DNA from: Amborella trichopoda
Lineage: Eukaryota > Streptophyta > Magnoliopsida > Amborellales > Amborellaceae
DNA: 64,000 nt
Assembly: GCF_000471905.2 (NCBI RefSeq)
Contig: NW_006497025.1
Coordinates: 519,079 to 583,078, forward strand
Reading direction: 5' to 3'
Part shown: positions 21,950 to 33,740 of the stretch, piece after piece
Layout: every line of letters begins with the position of its first letter
Numbering within the stretch: the stretch's first letter is position 1
Made by a program: the position numbers and the translations under genes
Notes under the pieces: generated by a model
The model's database searches: none
Told to the model about the DNA's origin: nothing
The model's input: only the letters and a program-made list of their open reading frames with translations

Positions 21950-23900
21950 AGCCATTTAAGCGAAAATACAAAGAGAAGAGGAAAAGGAGTATGAAAATAA
22001 GGCTAAGCCAATGACAGAAGTCGAGATCGGCCATAGTAGGCCACAAAATGTAAGGCCTATGGATACTTACTTTGCCCCTCTGATCCTACAATTATTGCTC
22101 GAGGAAAGTGCCAAACTACAATTGATAGCCAACTAAAAAATGAAAGAAAAGAAAGAGTAGATCAATATGTGGCCACGTGGACTTTTCAAGCAGGCATCTC
22201 TTTCAATGCCACTACATTGACGAGCTTCCAACCCATGGTGCAATGTGCCAATTTGGGCCTGGATATGCAGTTCCTGCCTCATACGAGTTCAAGGGCCCTC
22301 TACTGAAAAACAAGGTAGAACTGACTGATAAGCATTTCAAGACTCATAGGGATGTTCGGGATAGGTTTGGGGTTACCATAATGACTGATGGATGGGCGTA
22401 GGAGCTTAATAAATTTGACGGTCAATTGTCCATTGGAAACAATGTTTTTGCACGCAATTGATGCATCTGATAAAGAACATGATGCTTCATTCATTTTGGA
22501 GTTGGTGGAGAAATGCATAGAGTAGGTGGGGAGTATCATGTAGTTCAGATGGTTACTGACATGCTACCCATAATATGATAGCTGGTAGGGAGCTTGAGAA
22601 AAGAATGCCTCACATATTTGGACTTCATGCAGCACATTGCGTTGACCGCATGTTCGAGACCATTGATACGAAAGCAGTAGGGGCATTAGCTACGAGGAAT
22701 GCCAAGACAGTCAGAGGTTTCATTTACAACCACACACGTGCCTTGGATTTGATGAGGAATTTTTGTGAGAATGAGTTGGTGAGACCACAGGGGAATAGAC
22801 TTGCCACCTCTTATTTGTGCTTGAAGTCGCTTTAGAGCAAAAAAGATAATTTTAAAAAAATGTTTAATTTAAGAAAAATGTTTGTTTCTGAAAAGTGGAA
22901 CCAAATGAAGTGTGTCGTTTCTGATGAGTTGATATTATCATATCAAGAAGCTGTTGGAAGAAAGTTGGTTGTCCATTACAGCCTACGAGCCACTTGTTGA
23001 AGTTTTGCGCTCAGTGGATAGAGAAATAGAGCCACCTATGAGTCATATTTACAAGGCTATGGAAGTTGCCAAGGAGGAGATTAGGCAAATTTCGATAGAA
23101 ATGAAAAGTTCTATGAGCCTATTTTGGATGTTGTAGGAGGTAGGTGGGACTCAAAGCTTGAAGGCCCGCCCACTTGGCAGGCTACTATCTAAACCCTGCT
23201 TATATTTATAATAATCCGCAGATTGAAACTCAAAGTTCTTTTATAGATGCAATCAATACTTGTGTGGTTAGACTCGTACCAACTTTACAAGAGCAAGACC
23301 AAGTGTCAATAGATGTAGAGAAGTATAGAATGGCAATGGGATCACTTGGCACTGAATTTACCATAAGGTAAAGGAAAACTCTCAAGGCGGGTAAGCTACA
23401 TTATATTCTTTGTTAAGAGTTTAAGACAATTTTATTATATTCTTTATTATTTAATTTTTTATAATGTAATATTGTGATGTAGGTACATGGTGGACCAGCC
23501 ATGGGTCAAGTGCTAAGCACTTGCAACAAATGGCTATATGAATACTAAGTTCGACATATAGCTCATCCAGATGCAACCGCAATTTTTAGTTCTTTTAATC
23601 TGGTAATGTCTTATCCTAACCTAATTTCCAAGTTTTTTATAACGTAAATTTATTTAGATTCTAAGCTATTTATGCATTATGATTTATGAAACAGATATAC
23701 ACCAAACAGACAAAAGCAAAAGAGACTGAACAACGTCATGTATGTTTAGTACAATCAAGAAGTGAGGGACCGTTGCATGAATCGAGATTCCATCGATCCT
23801 ATTGAATTAAAGGGTTGGATGATTCATGTGAGTGGGTGATCGAGTCTGAAGATGAGGATTTTGTACATGCTAGAGAGGACTTGACATGAAATCAAGTGAG
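21950..23900 (+). pseudogene. hAT transposase pseudogene (DUF659 type)
   Basis: Collinear pieces of a plant hAT transposase lie in shifting frames. GPGYAVPASYEFKGPLLKNKVE..DKH and FGVTIMTDGWA at 22177-22401 are from the DUF659 region. RMPHIFGLHAAHCVDRM, FIYNHTRALDLMRNF and LVRPQGNRLATSYL lie at 22575-22835. A PLVEVLRSVD block lies at about 22980-23020, and AGYYLNPAYIYNNPQIE at 23174. A C-terminal CEWVIESEDEDF-like end lies near 23830-23880. There are numerous frameshifts and stops, and no BED finger is left upstream. GC-rich imperfect inverted ends at about 21750 and 24570 may be its termini, but no duplication confirms them. Confidence 0.85.
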
Positions 23901-24750
23901 GCAAGCTATGGGAACCCAGTTGGAACCCTTGAGGACCACATGATCCCAATCTCAAAGGAGGGGGTCTCGATCTCAAAGGAAAGGGGTAGAAGTCCAAGAG
24001 GACGAGACAACTTAAAAGAGTGAGGGACGAGAAAGAGGAGCCAGAGCTACAAGACTCAGAAGAGACCAATGAGAAGAACGATATGTATCAGAGGTAGATG
24101 ATCTTGAAGATGATGGCATGGCATCATCATCATCCTCATCCAAGAGACAAGAGATAACATTGTTGGAAGTAATAATGAAACCCAATTGAGCCCTTTTTGC
24201 GTTCATGATATAATTCTTTGTAATGTCAAGTTTGTAGATTGGAACTTTGAATTTTGGAACTCTGAAATGTATTGAATTCTTTTAGGTAATAGAATGTGTT
24301 GAAGTTGAATTTATAAATTTTAAAGTTTCAAGTAATGTGTGAAATGCTTATAGATGTACATTTATGTTATGTGACTTTGTATTTTTACTTAAATGGCTAA
24401 TGGATGTCAAATTTTAAGAAATTTTAAAGTTTTATATTTTTAAACATGTAAATTTTAGTTTATAAGTAATTAGATTCCCCCTGCCACATGCCCCCCCCAA
24501 AAAAAAAAAAACTTCATACACAATGGCCACCTAGGCAATTGGACCCCCTGCCCATGGGCAGCCGCACTTGTTTTCTTGAACATTGATTAATATTTATAAT
24601 TATATAGTTCTGCATACAATATTAATTAATTATTTTGATTAGTTATAATTATTTTACTAGTAACATATAGTAATTTGATATTTATAAATTTTATTATTAT
24701 AAAGAAACTCAAATGTGAATCTGGATCTCTACTTCAATGATATTTGAATT

Positions 24751-26792
24751 CAATAGTTTCAAAAAGTGCTAGGCGGCACCCAGGCGGCCAAGGGGGTCCA
24801 GGAAGCCCAGCACCTAGGCAGGCATCCAGAACCTGGGCCGCCCAGTTGAAAAAAAAAAAAGTCTAATTCTAATAATCCATAAGAATTTTGATAATCCATA
24901 TAACCATAATCCATAAGAATTTTGATAATCCATAAGAATTTTGATAACCCATTTGACTAGAATCCCAGTTGAAAACAAAAAGACAGAAGTCGAGAAAAGA
25001 ATTTTGATAATCCATAAGACCATAATCCATATTTTGATACAATGCTAAAAGCCTAAAACAGTAAAACCATACAAGCATACACTAATAGTCTGATACACTG
25101 TAGATTGTACACACAAAAGTTAGATGGTAGAACTAGAAACTAGAAAGTAGAAACTAAAACTAAGAAAAAGAAAATAGACAGAAATTCAGAAAATATACAA
25201 ACTACAGTCTAAGACACAACAGTCAACACTCAACACTCAACACCAAGAGTCTTCAGTCATCATCATCATCAGAAGGAATAGGATAAGCCTCATCATATGC
25301 ATCAGATTCGAGGTCATCATCATCAGAGTCATCTCTCTCTTCAATATAACGCTCGTCCTCCTCTGTTTCTTTTGAATCTGCATCTTCATCCTCCTCTTCT
25401 TCTACCTCTCTCTTACTAGTATGTGCAGATGAGGCCCTATGAGTCTTGGCTGCTCTACTATTTTCTATCTTTTTGTGCTCTCTGAATTCAAATATTGTAT
25501 AATCTCCTCCCTGGTAGCATCAAGAACATTTTTACACGAGGCAACCTCCCCCTTAATACCGGCAAGGTGTTTTTTAAACCGGTAAATGGCCCATTAGTAT
25601 CCTTTGATTCCTTTCCATAATAATTACATTTAATACAATTTTTGTCATTCGGATTCAGGTTATAATCATGCTTCCAACCTGGATCACCACTTCTAGAAGA
25701 ACCTGGAGAAGATATTTCCATAGAACAAGGCTCATTTTCATCATTTTTTTATTCTTTTAAATTCAGAAATTGTCTAATCTCATCCCAAATAGCTTCAGGA
25801 ACCTTTTTTACAAGAAGCAACATTCCTTTTAATACCAGCAAGGTGTTTCTTGAATCGGTTAATACCCCCATTGGTATCTTTTTCACAAAAAATTACACTT
25901 TATACAATTTTTATCGTTTAGTTTTGGGTTATAACCATACTTCCAACCCGGATCACTTCTTCTAGAAGAAGCAGAAATAGATCTATTCAAATGACAAGGA
26001 TTTTGCTCCTATTTTTGTCTTACATAACTCATATAGTGCTTAATCTCCTCTCTGATAGCTTCAGGAACATTTTTACAAGAGGCAACATTCCCCTTAATTC
26101 CAGCAAGATGTTTCTTAAACCGGTTTATGCCCCCTTTTGTATTTTTTCATAATAATTGCATTTAATACAATTTTTGTCATTTGGACTCGGGTAATATCCA
26201 TATTTCCAACCCGGATCTCCACTTCGACTAGATCCTGAAAAAGACATCTTAAAATAAAGCAACCAATCTAAAAAATAAAACTTTGCACTTACTTTGATTG
26301 CTCGAACTCAAAACTCCCACCTCTGAGATATTTTCAGATACTAAAATAATCAAAAACACCCTGTAATAGGACCACAAAACTCCAAAACTAAATCTAATCT
26401 ACCTGGGTGATGTTTGGATCCGTTTTTCATAACTTTGAGAAACAATCAATCCAATGAAAATCACAAAATTTAGTTTCTTTGAAGTTTCTTTCTCTCTAAA
26501 ATGGGTTCTTGTGGGTTTAGATTTCAAATGAACCTAAAACTCATCCTTAAAAGCCTATATGTTTCAAAAAAAAGCAATAGAAAAAAACAAAAAAAAATTT
26601 TCGCCCCTAAGTGGGGGCACAGGCCCTGGGTGGCGGCCCAAGGCTGGGAGTTGGGCGCCTGCTTAGCCGGGTTCCGTAACGCCTAGGCGGCTGCCCAAGG
26701 ACTACCGCCCAGTTTGACCGCCTAGGCCTGGGCAATGAACCCAGGCCTTCTGGACTGCTTAGGCGCTGGGCAATCCTTTTTTTTTAACATTG
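24751..26792. mobile_element. hAT element carrying BED-finger modules, perfect 8-bp duplication
   Basis: A 2042-bp element starts CAATAGTTTCAAAAAGTGC and ends TTTTTAACATTG. It is flanked by identical TTTGAATT at 24743-24750 and 26793-26800. Both termini have CCTAGGCGG/CTGGGC-rich subterminal sequence matching the 476-bp MITE at 13264-13739. It carries only the N-terminal BED and acidic part of a transposase, on the minus strand, and lacks DUF659 and the dimerisation domain, so it is non-autonomous. Confidence 0.92.
25488..26247 (-). pseudogene. Three tandem BED-type zinc-finger modules of a hAT transposase N-terminus
   Basis: On the minus strand three successive modules of about 250 bases each restart with the same sequence: SGDPGWK.GY.P.PNDKNCIKCNY at about 26247-26020, a copy at about 25985-25745, and MEISSPGSSRSGDPGWKHDY at 25721-25488. 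Each continues toward F.KHLAGIKG.VASCKNVP, the pattern of plant hAT BED fingers (CX2C...H...C). Module 1 begins at an ATG (26247) and is frameshifted after about 40 codons; the others are also broken. An acidic tail rich in D and E follows to about 25260. Plant hAT transposases usually have one such finger, so the triplication is unusual. The fingers would bind the element ends if functional; these are not intact. Confidence 0.8.
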
Positions 26793-26800
26793 TTTGAATT

Positions 26801-27469
26801 TGAACCATGTTTTCGAATATAGTTTTTGTTTTCAAATATAGTTTTAATATTATTGTAATGTATTTATTTTGTATCAATTATATTTGTACTTTATATTGTT
26901 ATGTCATAATTAAAGAGTGGGCATGTGTTGCAAGAATAAGGGGATTTGAGGTGTATAATGCCAAAATATCAAGTTGGCGCATCTTGTCTTTATGTCAATC
27001 ATTACAGGCCTCTTGAATGTTCTCTTACCCTATTTGATTTGTTTTTTTCGTTTTGGTGCGTAATACAAATTTACTAAGTACCATATAATTGATAGGAATT
27101 CTCTTGTTGAGACCCTACAAATCATTTCAAAGCTTAGATTCATATTAAAACCACAATGATTCACCGAAGTCCCTAAAAACCAAAAGGTTCTCAGTCGGAT
27201 ATTCAATCTAGTATCTGGAAAAGAAACTCTTTTATATGGGACAGATAAAGAAATTTTTGAATTTTGATTCATACTTATTTTTTTATTCAGACTTCGTGAC
27301 CGGGCTCAAAAATAATTTCTAAAAGATATATTCATAATTCAAACGACTATTTTTTTTTCCAAAGTGAGCTTATTTCTACTAAGGGATAAATATTTCTTTG
27401 GATTTTTTGTCATTATATCTTTGAATAAATGATTATCAAATGGCTCCTACACAAAGTGCCAAGTATCCA
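26801..27469. other. Intronic interval next to plastid-derived DNA
   Basis: Bases 27030-27290 hold an 80-codon minus-strand open stretch (VPYKRVSFPDTRLN...). It may be part of the same plastid insert, but I could not assign it to a plastid gene. The rest is AT-rich. Confidence 0.3.
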
Positions 27470-27620
27470 TCATTTACGGTTGCGACTACTAGGGTATCTA
27501 ATACCATTCGCTCCCTTAGCTTTCGTCTCTCGGTGTCGGTGTCAGCGTAGCATAGTTCTTTCATCGTTGGTGTTCCTTCCAATCTCCATGCATTGCACCG
27601 CTCACAACTTCTATGATCTA
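27470..27620 (-). pseudogene. Plastid 16S rRNA fragment (NUPT)
   Basis: The plus strand reads GACTACTAGGGTATCTAAT, CTAGCTTTCGTCTCTC-like and GTTGGTGTTCCTTCC-like blocks. These are the reverse complement of the conserved 16S region around the universal 805 primer site, with the plastid form of the following sequence. Substitutions and small gaps are scattered through it. It is a decayed nuclear copy. Confidence 0.8.
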
Positions 27621-27739
27621 TTCCCCAACCGAACATGAGTCTTTTGATTCATTTGGCTCACGCTCAATTACTTATGGGACACTCCTGTATTTTTTAATGA
27701 GTCTACGCACTCTCTTCGTCTTCTAAGATATCGAAACTG

Positions 27740-28345
27740 ATACAAGACTAGGATCCCCAGAGGGCTCTTCCGACTAGGTAACTTTCAAGAAAGTCGTTTA
27801 TTTTATTTAATTATCTTTAAATCCAAAGAATTTCTAGTGAATATTCCACCAAAAAATTTTCTTTTGGTTCAAGATGATCAATATGTAGAATCATAACAAG
27901 TGATTGCTGAGATTCGAGCTGGAACATCCACTTTAAAGGAGAAGGTTCAAAAACATATTTATTCTGACTCAAAGGGAGAGATGCATTAATGTTCATCTCT
28001 TACCCAAAACAAGTCATTTACGGGTATTACCGAGAAGTTCATGCAGATCTAGTTTAGTACCTTTTTCGCTTCACAAGGATCAAGATCAAATAAATGTTCA
28101 ATCTCATGTCAAAGAGCAATATATTTTTGACTTCTCAATGAATAATGATCAAGGAAGACACAAATTGTTTGTGTGGGAATTAAAAAAAGGGGGAGGGTTT
28201 CTGATTATTCAAGACCTGATCGAATCATATCAAACAGGAATTGGGATTCCATATATCCCTTTATTCTCCACAACCCTATTCTAGAGAGAACAAAGGCGGC
28301 AGCATATATTTCATTGAAAAAGAATTTTATAGTAATAGAGGGTCT
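27740..28345 (+). pseudogene. rpoC2: Plastid rpoC2 fragment (NUPT)
   Basis: In broken plus-strand frames the sequence shows [60 protein letters not shown], [11 protein letters not shown] and, later, [13 protein letters not shown]. These are C-terminal regions of the plastid RNA polymerase beta'' subunit. Stops and indels show it is a nuclear pseudogene copy. It directly follows the 16S fragment, although the two genes are not adjacent in typical plastid genomes. Confidence 0.85.
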
Positions 28346-28532
28346 AAGGTAAGTGGTTAAGAGCGCAAGTTTCGGCTTGGGGAGTTTAAGGCTGGAGTAG
28401 TAATTCAAAATAAAGATGAGAGGGAGAGATCGTGATATATTATGTATTTTGTCTTTAGACAAAATATGAGGGATAGATTGTAGGACAAATTTTTGTTTAT
28501 ATATTCAAATATATAGGGGAGATATGTTAGAT

Positions 28533-28916
28533 GCGTGCGGTTTTTATAGACCGAGGCTCTAAATAATCAAATTTCAGCCCACCTTCAAATAGTGTCGAGA
28601 AATATGGTTTCAATACTGGAAAGTTTTGTGATAGCCTTAAATTATATTTTCATCTTTAGTTATAAAATTTAAAGCTTCAAAAATAGTGTAGATCGCAGAT
28701 CTATGAAAATCTTGAAAATTGACAGTCCAAAAAATGCGTTACAAGATGCACTATTTCCAAAACTTGAAATCCAAAATTTTCTCATGTCCATACATCTTGA
28801 TGTCAAGATGATCAATTTGATGATCTTTGGGCATCAAAACAACATCTTCTAGTGAAAGTTTTGAGGTAGGCACTAATTTGATTGTTTAGAGCCTAGGCTC
28901 TATATAAACTTTTCCT
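28533..28916. mobile_element. Mutator-like MITE, subfamily A
   Basis: A 384-bp relative of 4524-4884. It starts GCGTGCGGTTTTTATAGA and ends TCTATATAAACTTTTCCT. Flanks ATGTTAGAT (28524-28532) and ATTTAAGAT (28917-28925) match at 7 of 9. The central palindrome CATCTTGATGTCAAGATG is at 28793-28810. Confidence 0.75.
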
Positions 28917-28925
28917 ATTTAAGAT

Positions 28926-29667
28926 ATAGTTCCCTTAAAGGGATAAGTTTATTTAGAAATATACAATGGAAGAAGCGATAAGTTGGTAGAGAAATCGAAT
29001 TGTGCTTGGGCTTAAGAGGTTAGCTATTCATGATTGGAACACTATATTCCAAGTTCGATACCCATCCCTCGACCAACCAAAAAAAAGTTCTTAAAGAGAA
29101 ACTTTATAAGAGAACTGATCTCATGAGCGTCTCTCGTACCTTTAAACATCCAACGTTATTGTTGTTTTGTAATTTATTTTTGTCCTTATACTAGAGGTTT
29201 TGTGCATTTCTATAAACGCATCCGCTCATTTAGCATTGCATTCATTTATAATTTTGTTATTATTGTTAATTATTTGGTAATGCTATTGGTACCACTGGAT
29301 CCATTATTGATTAGATGGACATACAAATATGCTTCTTGATCTAGGCATATGTGCTCTATCGATATTTATTTATTAATTTAATAAAATTTCAATTTAAAAA
29401 GCTTTTAGTGTTTTGATGCTTAGCACATTTAAACACGTGCAAAGCACGAGCATTCCACTATTCTAGTTAAAGTTGTTAAGTTGGGTAACAACTTTTGATA
29501 TTTTAATTTTGATTTACATTAAAAACTATATTTCAACGTAAATTTACAAAAATTTTAATATATTTATATTTTCTTATGATGTTTACTTTGATTTCAAATT
29601 CATCAATCTCAGTAAGAATTTATTTCATAATAAATGCATTTAATTTAGTATATTAAAGTACCAATAA
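28926..29667. other. Intronic interval, nothing recognised
   Basis: AT-rich sequence without an identifiable gene, repeat boundary or element. Confidence 0.4.
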
Positions 29668-30010
29668 TTATTCGCTAGATTCACAAGAAGAGATAGATGC
29701 AATAATGCCTAATAAAAGCCCCCCATCATTAATATTCCGATAATGATAATTATCACTCAGACTCCCAGCACCAGGGAAATCAGACATGTTACCAAATAGG
29801 GGTTCCCAGCTTTTAAGCCACCAGTTTTCACTTTCTCCAAGTTTCCAAGTAAACCAGCACCAGGAGGATTCCTCAAGAGACCCGCCCTTATTGTAACCAA
29901 AAGGAACAACCATGAAGCCCCAATTACATAGCACTTCAATAGTATCTTTGTCAAAAGCCTTTGAGTTGAGCAACTTAGTTTCAGTTTCTTAAGAAGTGTC
30001 CCTAGAGAAG
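29668..30010 (-). repeat. Unidentified protein-like segment, copy 1 of a direct repeat
   Basis: The minus strand has a 101-codon open frame (FDKDTIEVLCNWGFMVVPFG...) that I do not recognise. About 225 bases recur in the same direction at 30515-30740 with few differences, including the non-coding GTGTCCCTAGAGAAGGTAAG next to it. It could be a captured gene fragment or an unknown repeat. Confidence 0.5.
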
Positions 30011-30514
30011 GTAAGGGCCTATAGACTCACTAGCCTAGGACAAGGTGGTACAACTACCTTCAGCTATTCCGCCTAATTGATCGCAGTTTTGTAAGTAGTT
30101 CCGCTAGATTGTGTTTGTGTTGTTGCATTTATTAGGTCCATACATCCTTGCTTCTAAGGCTTCCTCGATACTTGTCCTGGCCTAGCCGTCGCATTGATCC
30201 TTCCCTGCTGACTGTGAGTGTAGCTGCACTCTTTCTCATCAGCTGCGGTGAGTGGAGTGTGGTGTATCGCTCTGCTTGTGTTTGAGTGGGTGAGCACTTG
30301 TCCTACATCTATCTTTGTCTACCGTGGAGAGTGAGCATAGTGTAGCATATCGATGAGGTGCAGCTCCGAGTGCCATTGCTTCCTCCTCCTGATCTGATCT
30401 CACTCTGCGGCGAAGAAGCGTTCTGCTTGTGTTGGCTTGCGTTGTGCAGTCCGGCCTCAACCTAGGAATTCCCATCCTCATTCAATTCCTCCCTCAATCC
30501 TTATGTGCCTTCAA

Positions 30515-30740
30515 GCCACCAGTTGTCACTTTCTCCAAGTTTCCAAGAAAACCAGCACCAGGGGGATTCCTCAAGAGACCCGCCCTTATTGTAACCAAAA
30601 GGAACGACCATGAAGCCCCAATTACATAGCACTTCAGTAGTATCTTTGTCAAAATCCTTTCAGCTAAGAGACTTACTTTCAGTTTCTTATAGAAGTGTCC
30701 CTAGAGAAGGTAAGGGGCTATAGACTCACTAGCCAAGAAC
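30515..30740 (-). repeat. Copy 2 of the direct repeat at 29668-30010
   Basis: Carries the same GGATTCCTCAAGAGACCCGC and GAAGCCCCAATTACATAGC blocks as copy 1. The two copies are separated by about 500 bases of unrelated sequence in which no gene is recognised. Confidence 0.75.
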
Positions 30741-33010
30741 AAGGTTGCCACTTGCAGTTCTCATATGCAAATTTCATACCTTTATCCATTTGAGATGTTC
30801 TGTCAACATCTCCCTAATTTTATTTTTTTGGTCTGGTATTCTTTTATACTTCCCTTAAACATGCATTTACTGCTTTTACTTATGAAATACAGTTACCAGT
30901 GCCAAAATAAAATAAATAACATACTCTGAGATGTAACACAAATGATTAGGGAAAGACCAACTGAAGCTTTAAAGCGGAGATTCAAGGAAATCTTCTTTTG
31001 TAATAAGTTACTATTTCTATTGATAATTCATCAAACTTGGTGAGATAAAGATGAAGAGTCAATTTAAAATATCCATAAATCCTTAAAAACATGAAAGAAT
31101 ACAAAAACAATTTACCAATTAACACAAGAATCAAGCATGATTAAGGGGAGACCTTCACCTTTCCAAAATTGCAAATACAAACTGAGTACCTCATTAACCA
31201 AGTCAAAGCCTTCAAACAAATAATAAAACAATCTATTCAAAATGGATCACCAAAATTACAATTATTCTGAAGCAAAGAGCAACCGGTGTACATTAAAATC
31301 CAACCACATAAGAAGTAACGACTACTCGACCAAACAGGATATGAACTATGTTCTTTGATGCTATTACAGAATCATTCCTTCAAACCCAATTGAAGCTCCA
31401 TCGCAGTATACAGGAAAATCCAGTCACATTTATGTTTTCACTAAAATTACTTAAATCACTAGTGACTAGCCCCAACATGAGTAAGCAATCTACCAACTTT
31501 GTTTCAAATGTAATAGCCCTTTTTCCAGGGTAGATCTATGAAGAGGTATTGGGGTTGTCCTTGGCCCTTGCTAGACTACAAAAGCTATAAACTGGCAACG
31601 TCCCTAAGGAGCAAGCTTTAGATGCTTCGTATATGAACAGGTATCTACAAGGACGCTTTTTCATTGAGAATATGGGATTACTTCTCATGAGATACAAATC
31701 TTTGAAGTCTCTCTACAGTAGGGTGATGCTCATTGCTACTCCTAACTTACCCCACAAGCTACATGACTATACTTCTAACCTTGGTACCCACAAGATTGTT
31801 TGCCGGAGTTTTGTATCCACTACCAGCATGGAACCACCACCAGACCTTCCAAATAAGCTCCTATGCCAATCTCACTTATTCTTTTGCAGTAAATAATAAT
31901 CCATCAAAACAACCAACCATTAAGAGGCACCAAAAACACACAAGATACTTTAGCAATCATCCTTGTCACACAAAAGGATTAAAACAAAATTTCCACCCAA
32001 CAGTTACAAGAAATCAAAAGTGGTTACATTGAATTCCAGGAACTGCTATAGAATAATAGTCTAGGTTTTAAAAGCTTCAATCTGAATTATTCATTGAAAA
32101 AAAAAAGAATAACAATCAAGCTTCAATCTCAGTTAATACAGGACAGATATGAAAATGGAGATATGACTCAGCTTTCCACAAACTCCAGGACACAGATATG
32201 GGTACAGGGATCCTATCTGACATGTTCAAACCATAAATAAGATAAGATGGGAACACAATAAACATCACAAAACCAAAAGATAAAGATTTAACCCAGAAAA
32301 ATGATTATACCAAGTATTTATTGCTATATCTGCTCCAATCAAAACTCCAGTTCAATTCCAATACATTTGAAATTATCGTGACATTTTAGGGCCTCCAATC
32401 GTGGCATTAATGTCAATGCCTAAGAAAAGCCTTTGAGTTGTGAATATAATTACTTGCCAAAACTATGATAGGTATTGATAAACAATAACTAGCGCTAAAA
32501 TATCTTTTCTTTCCCATTTTGATAGGTACTTATAACATACCCAAAGATCCTGAACTTTATATCTAAAAGTAAAATTTTCGGCCATATATATTATGTTGGA
32601 GAATCAATTCTCAACATTTATTACTTTAAAAACCAAATATGGGCAATATAATTATCATATTTATCTTCTCATGACATACTTATTAACATTTTCATGTTTT
32701 CACATTTATATTTTCTAGATAATTATTTTACAAAACTAAAATTCATGCATTACCATTCTTAAAATACAATCTTTAGTTTACCAAAATATGTAATTTTAAT
32801 TATTAAATTCAGTAAATTTTGGATAAATTCAGTGTAAAAAGAAGCTAAATCGCGACATATTTCCAAGTCTATAATATCCCAATAACAATTACTAAGCATA
32901 GAAAAGGATTAGTGAGAACATTACGTTCAACAAATTAAGACACTAAATGTAAAAATGGATTGTACGGGTTCTAACTTAAAATACAAAAAATTCAATAAAA
33001 TAGACAAGAA
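30741..33010. other. Intronic interval, nothing recognised
   Basis: AT-rich. Two overlapping open stretches of 87 and 99 codons at 31633-32032 show no known motif and no convincing splice context. Confidence 0.4.
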
Positions 33011-33016
33011 CTAATA

Positions 33017-33245
33017 CAAACACACACACACACACCCTCTTACATTCAATGATTAAGACATTCAGAGTGCAGCTCAAAGGAATCAAGTGGGATTATCCAT
33101 GTTCTAGATTACAGTGCAAAAAATTTCAATGCTACAAAAATAGACACGCACGCCCACCCACACGCACGCGCATGAACACAAGCACGCCCAACCACACACA
33201 CGCGCATGAACAGAAGCACGCCCACCCACCCACCCACACACACAT
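33017..33245. repeat. CA microsatellite and CACGC minisatellite
   Basis: A short (CA)n lies at about 33020-33036. A degenerate array at 33140-33245 is built from ACACGCACGCCCACCC and GCGCATGAACA.AAGC units. The long cysteine- or histidine-rich open frames here are products of the repeat, not genes. Confidence 0.85.
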
Positions 33246-33639
33246 ACCATGTGCACATGCATGCAAATGTGAGCTTGCGCACACACCACATATTGGAAGA
33301 AGATTAAGCTATCATTCACCTACTACCTACCCCCACCCCCCCAAAAAAAAAAAAATTCCGGTATTAGTTGTATTGTTTTAGGGTTTTGTTTGTTTACCCA
33401 CACATCCTCTTGACCATAGCAAATGTCCCCATGAAAAACAATTGTAAACAAAACCCGTAAAATATGGTTTTTTGAAGAGAGAATATGATGCATGCTCAAC
33501 TTTCCATTTTATTCGAAATCGTTCATCTGATGCTTTTAGGGGGATCTCCAAAAAACTGGCCCTAAAAGAACACACCCAACACAGAGAACAAGAATGGGAG
33601 GGTAGCTTTGCACAATTTAGCTTGTAGGTTAACATAATG

Positions 33640-33672
<33 letters not shown>

Positions 33673-33740
33673 GCAAACACTTGAAAATAGATGGTCCAGA
33701 TAATACAATACAATAATATACTATTTTAGGGCTTGAGATT
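33640..33740. repeat. (AT)n run plus fragment of the Mutator-like MITE
   Basis: An AT dinucleotide run is followed by CACTTGAAAATAGATGGTC and CTATTTTAGGGCTTGAGA, which match the interior of the MITE at 35249-35644. The ends of the element are missing. Confidence 0.6.

Noticed and set aside
21745-24580. Complete hAT element around the transposase pseudogene
   Set aside because: GC-rich ends (TTCAAGAAGATAGAAACGG and its imperfect inverse near 24560) look like terminal repeats, but no 8-bp duplication could be found, so only the coding remnant is reported with confidence.
27030-27272. Minus-strand 80-codon ORF as a plastid gene
   Set aside because: It sits beside plastid-derived DNA and looks protein-like, but I could not match it to any plastid gene, so no name is given.
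33049-33381. Protein-coding ORFs of 60-110 codons on both strands
   Set aside because: They are products of CA/CACGC repeats, with histidine/proline or cysteine/valine bias.
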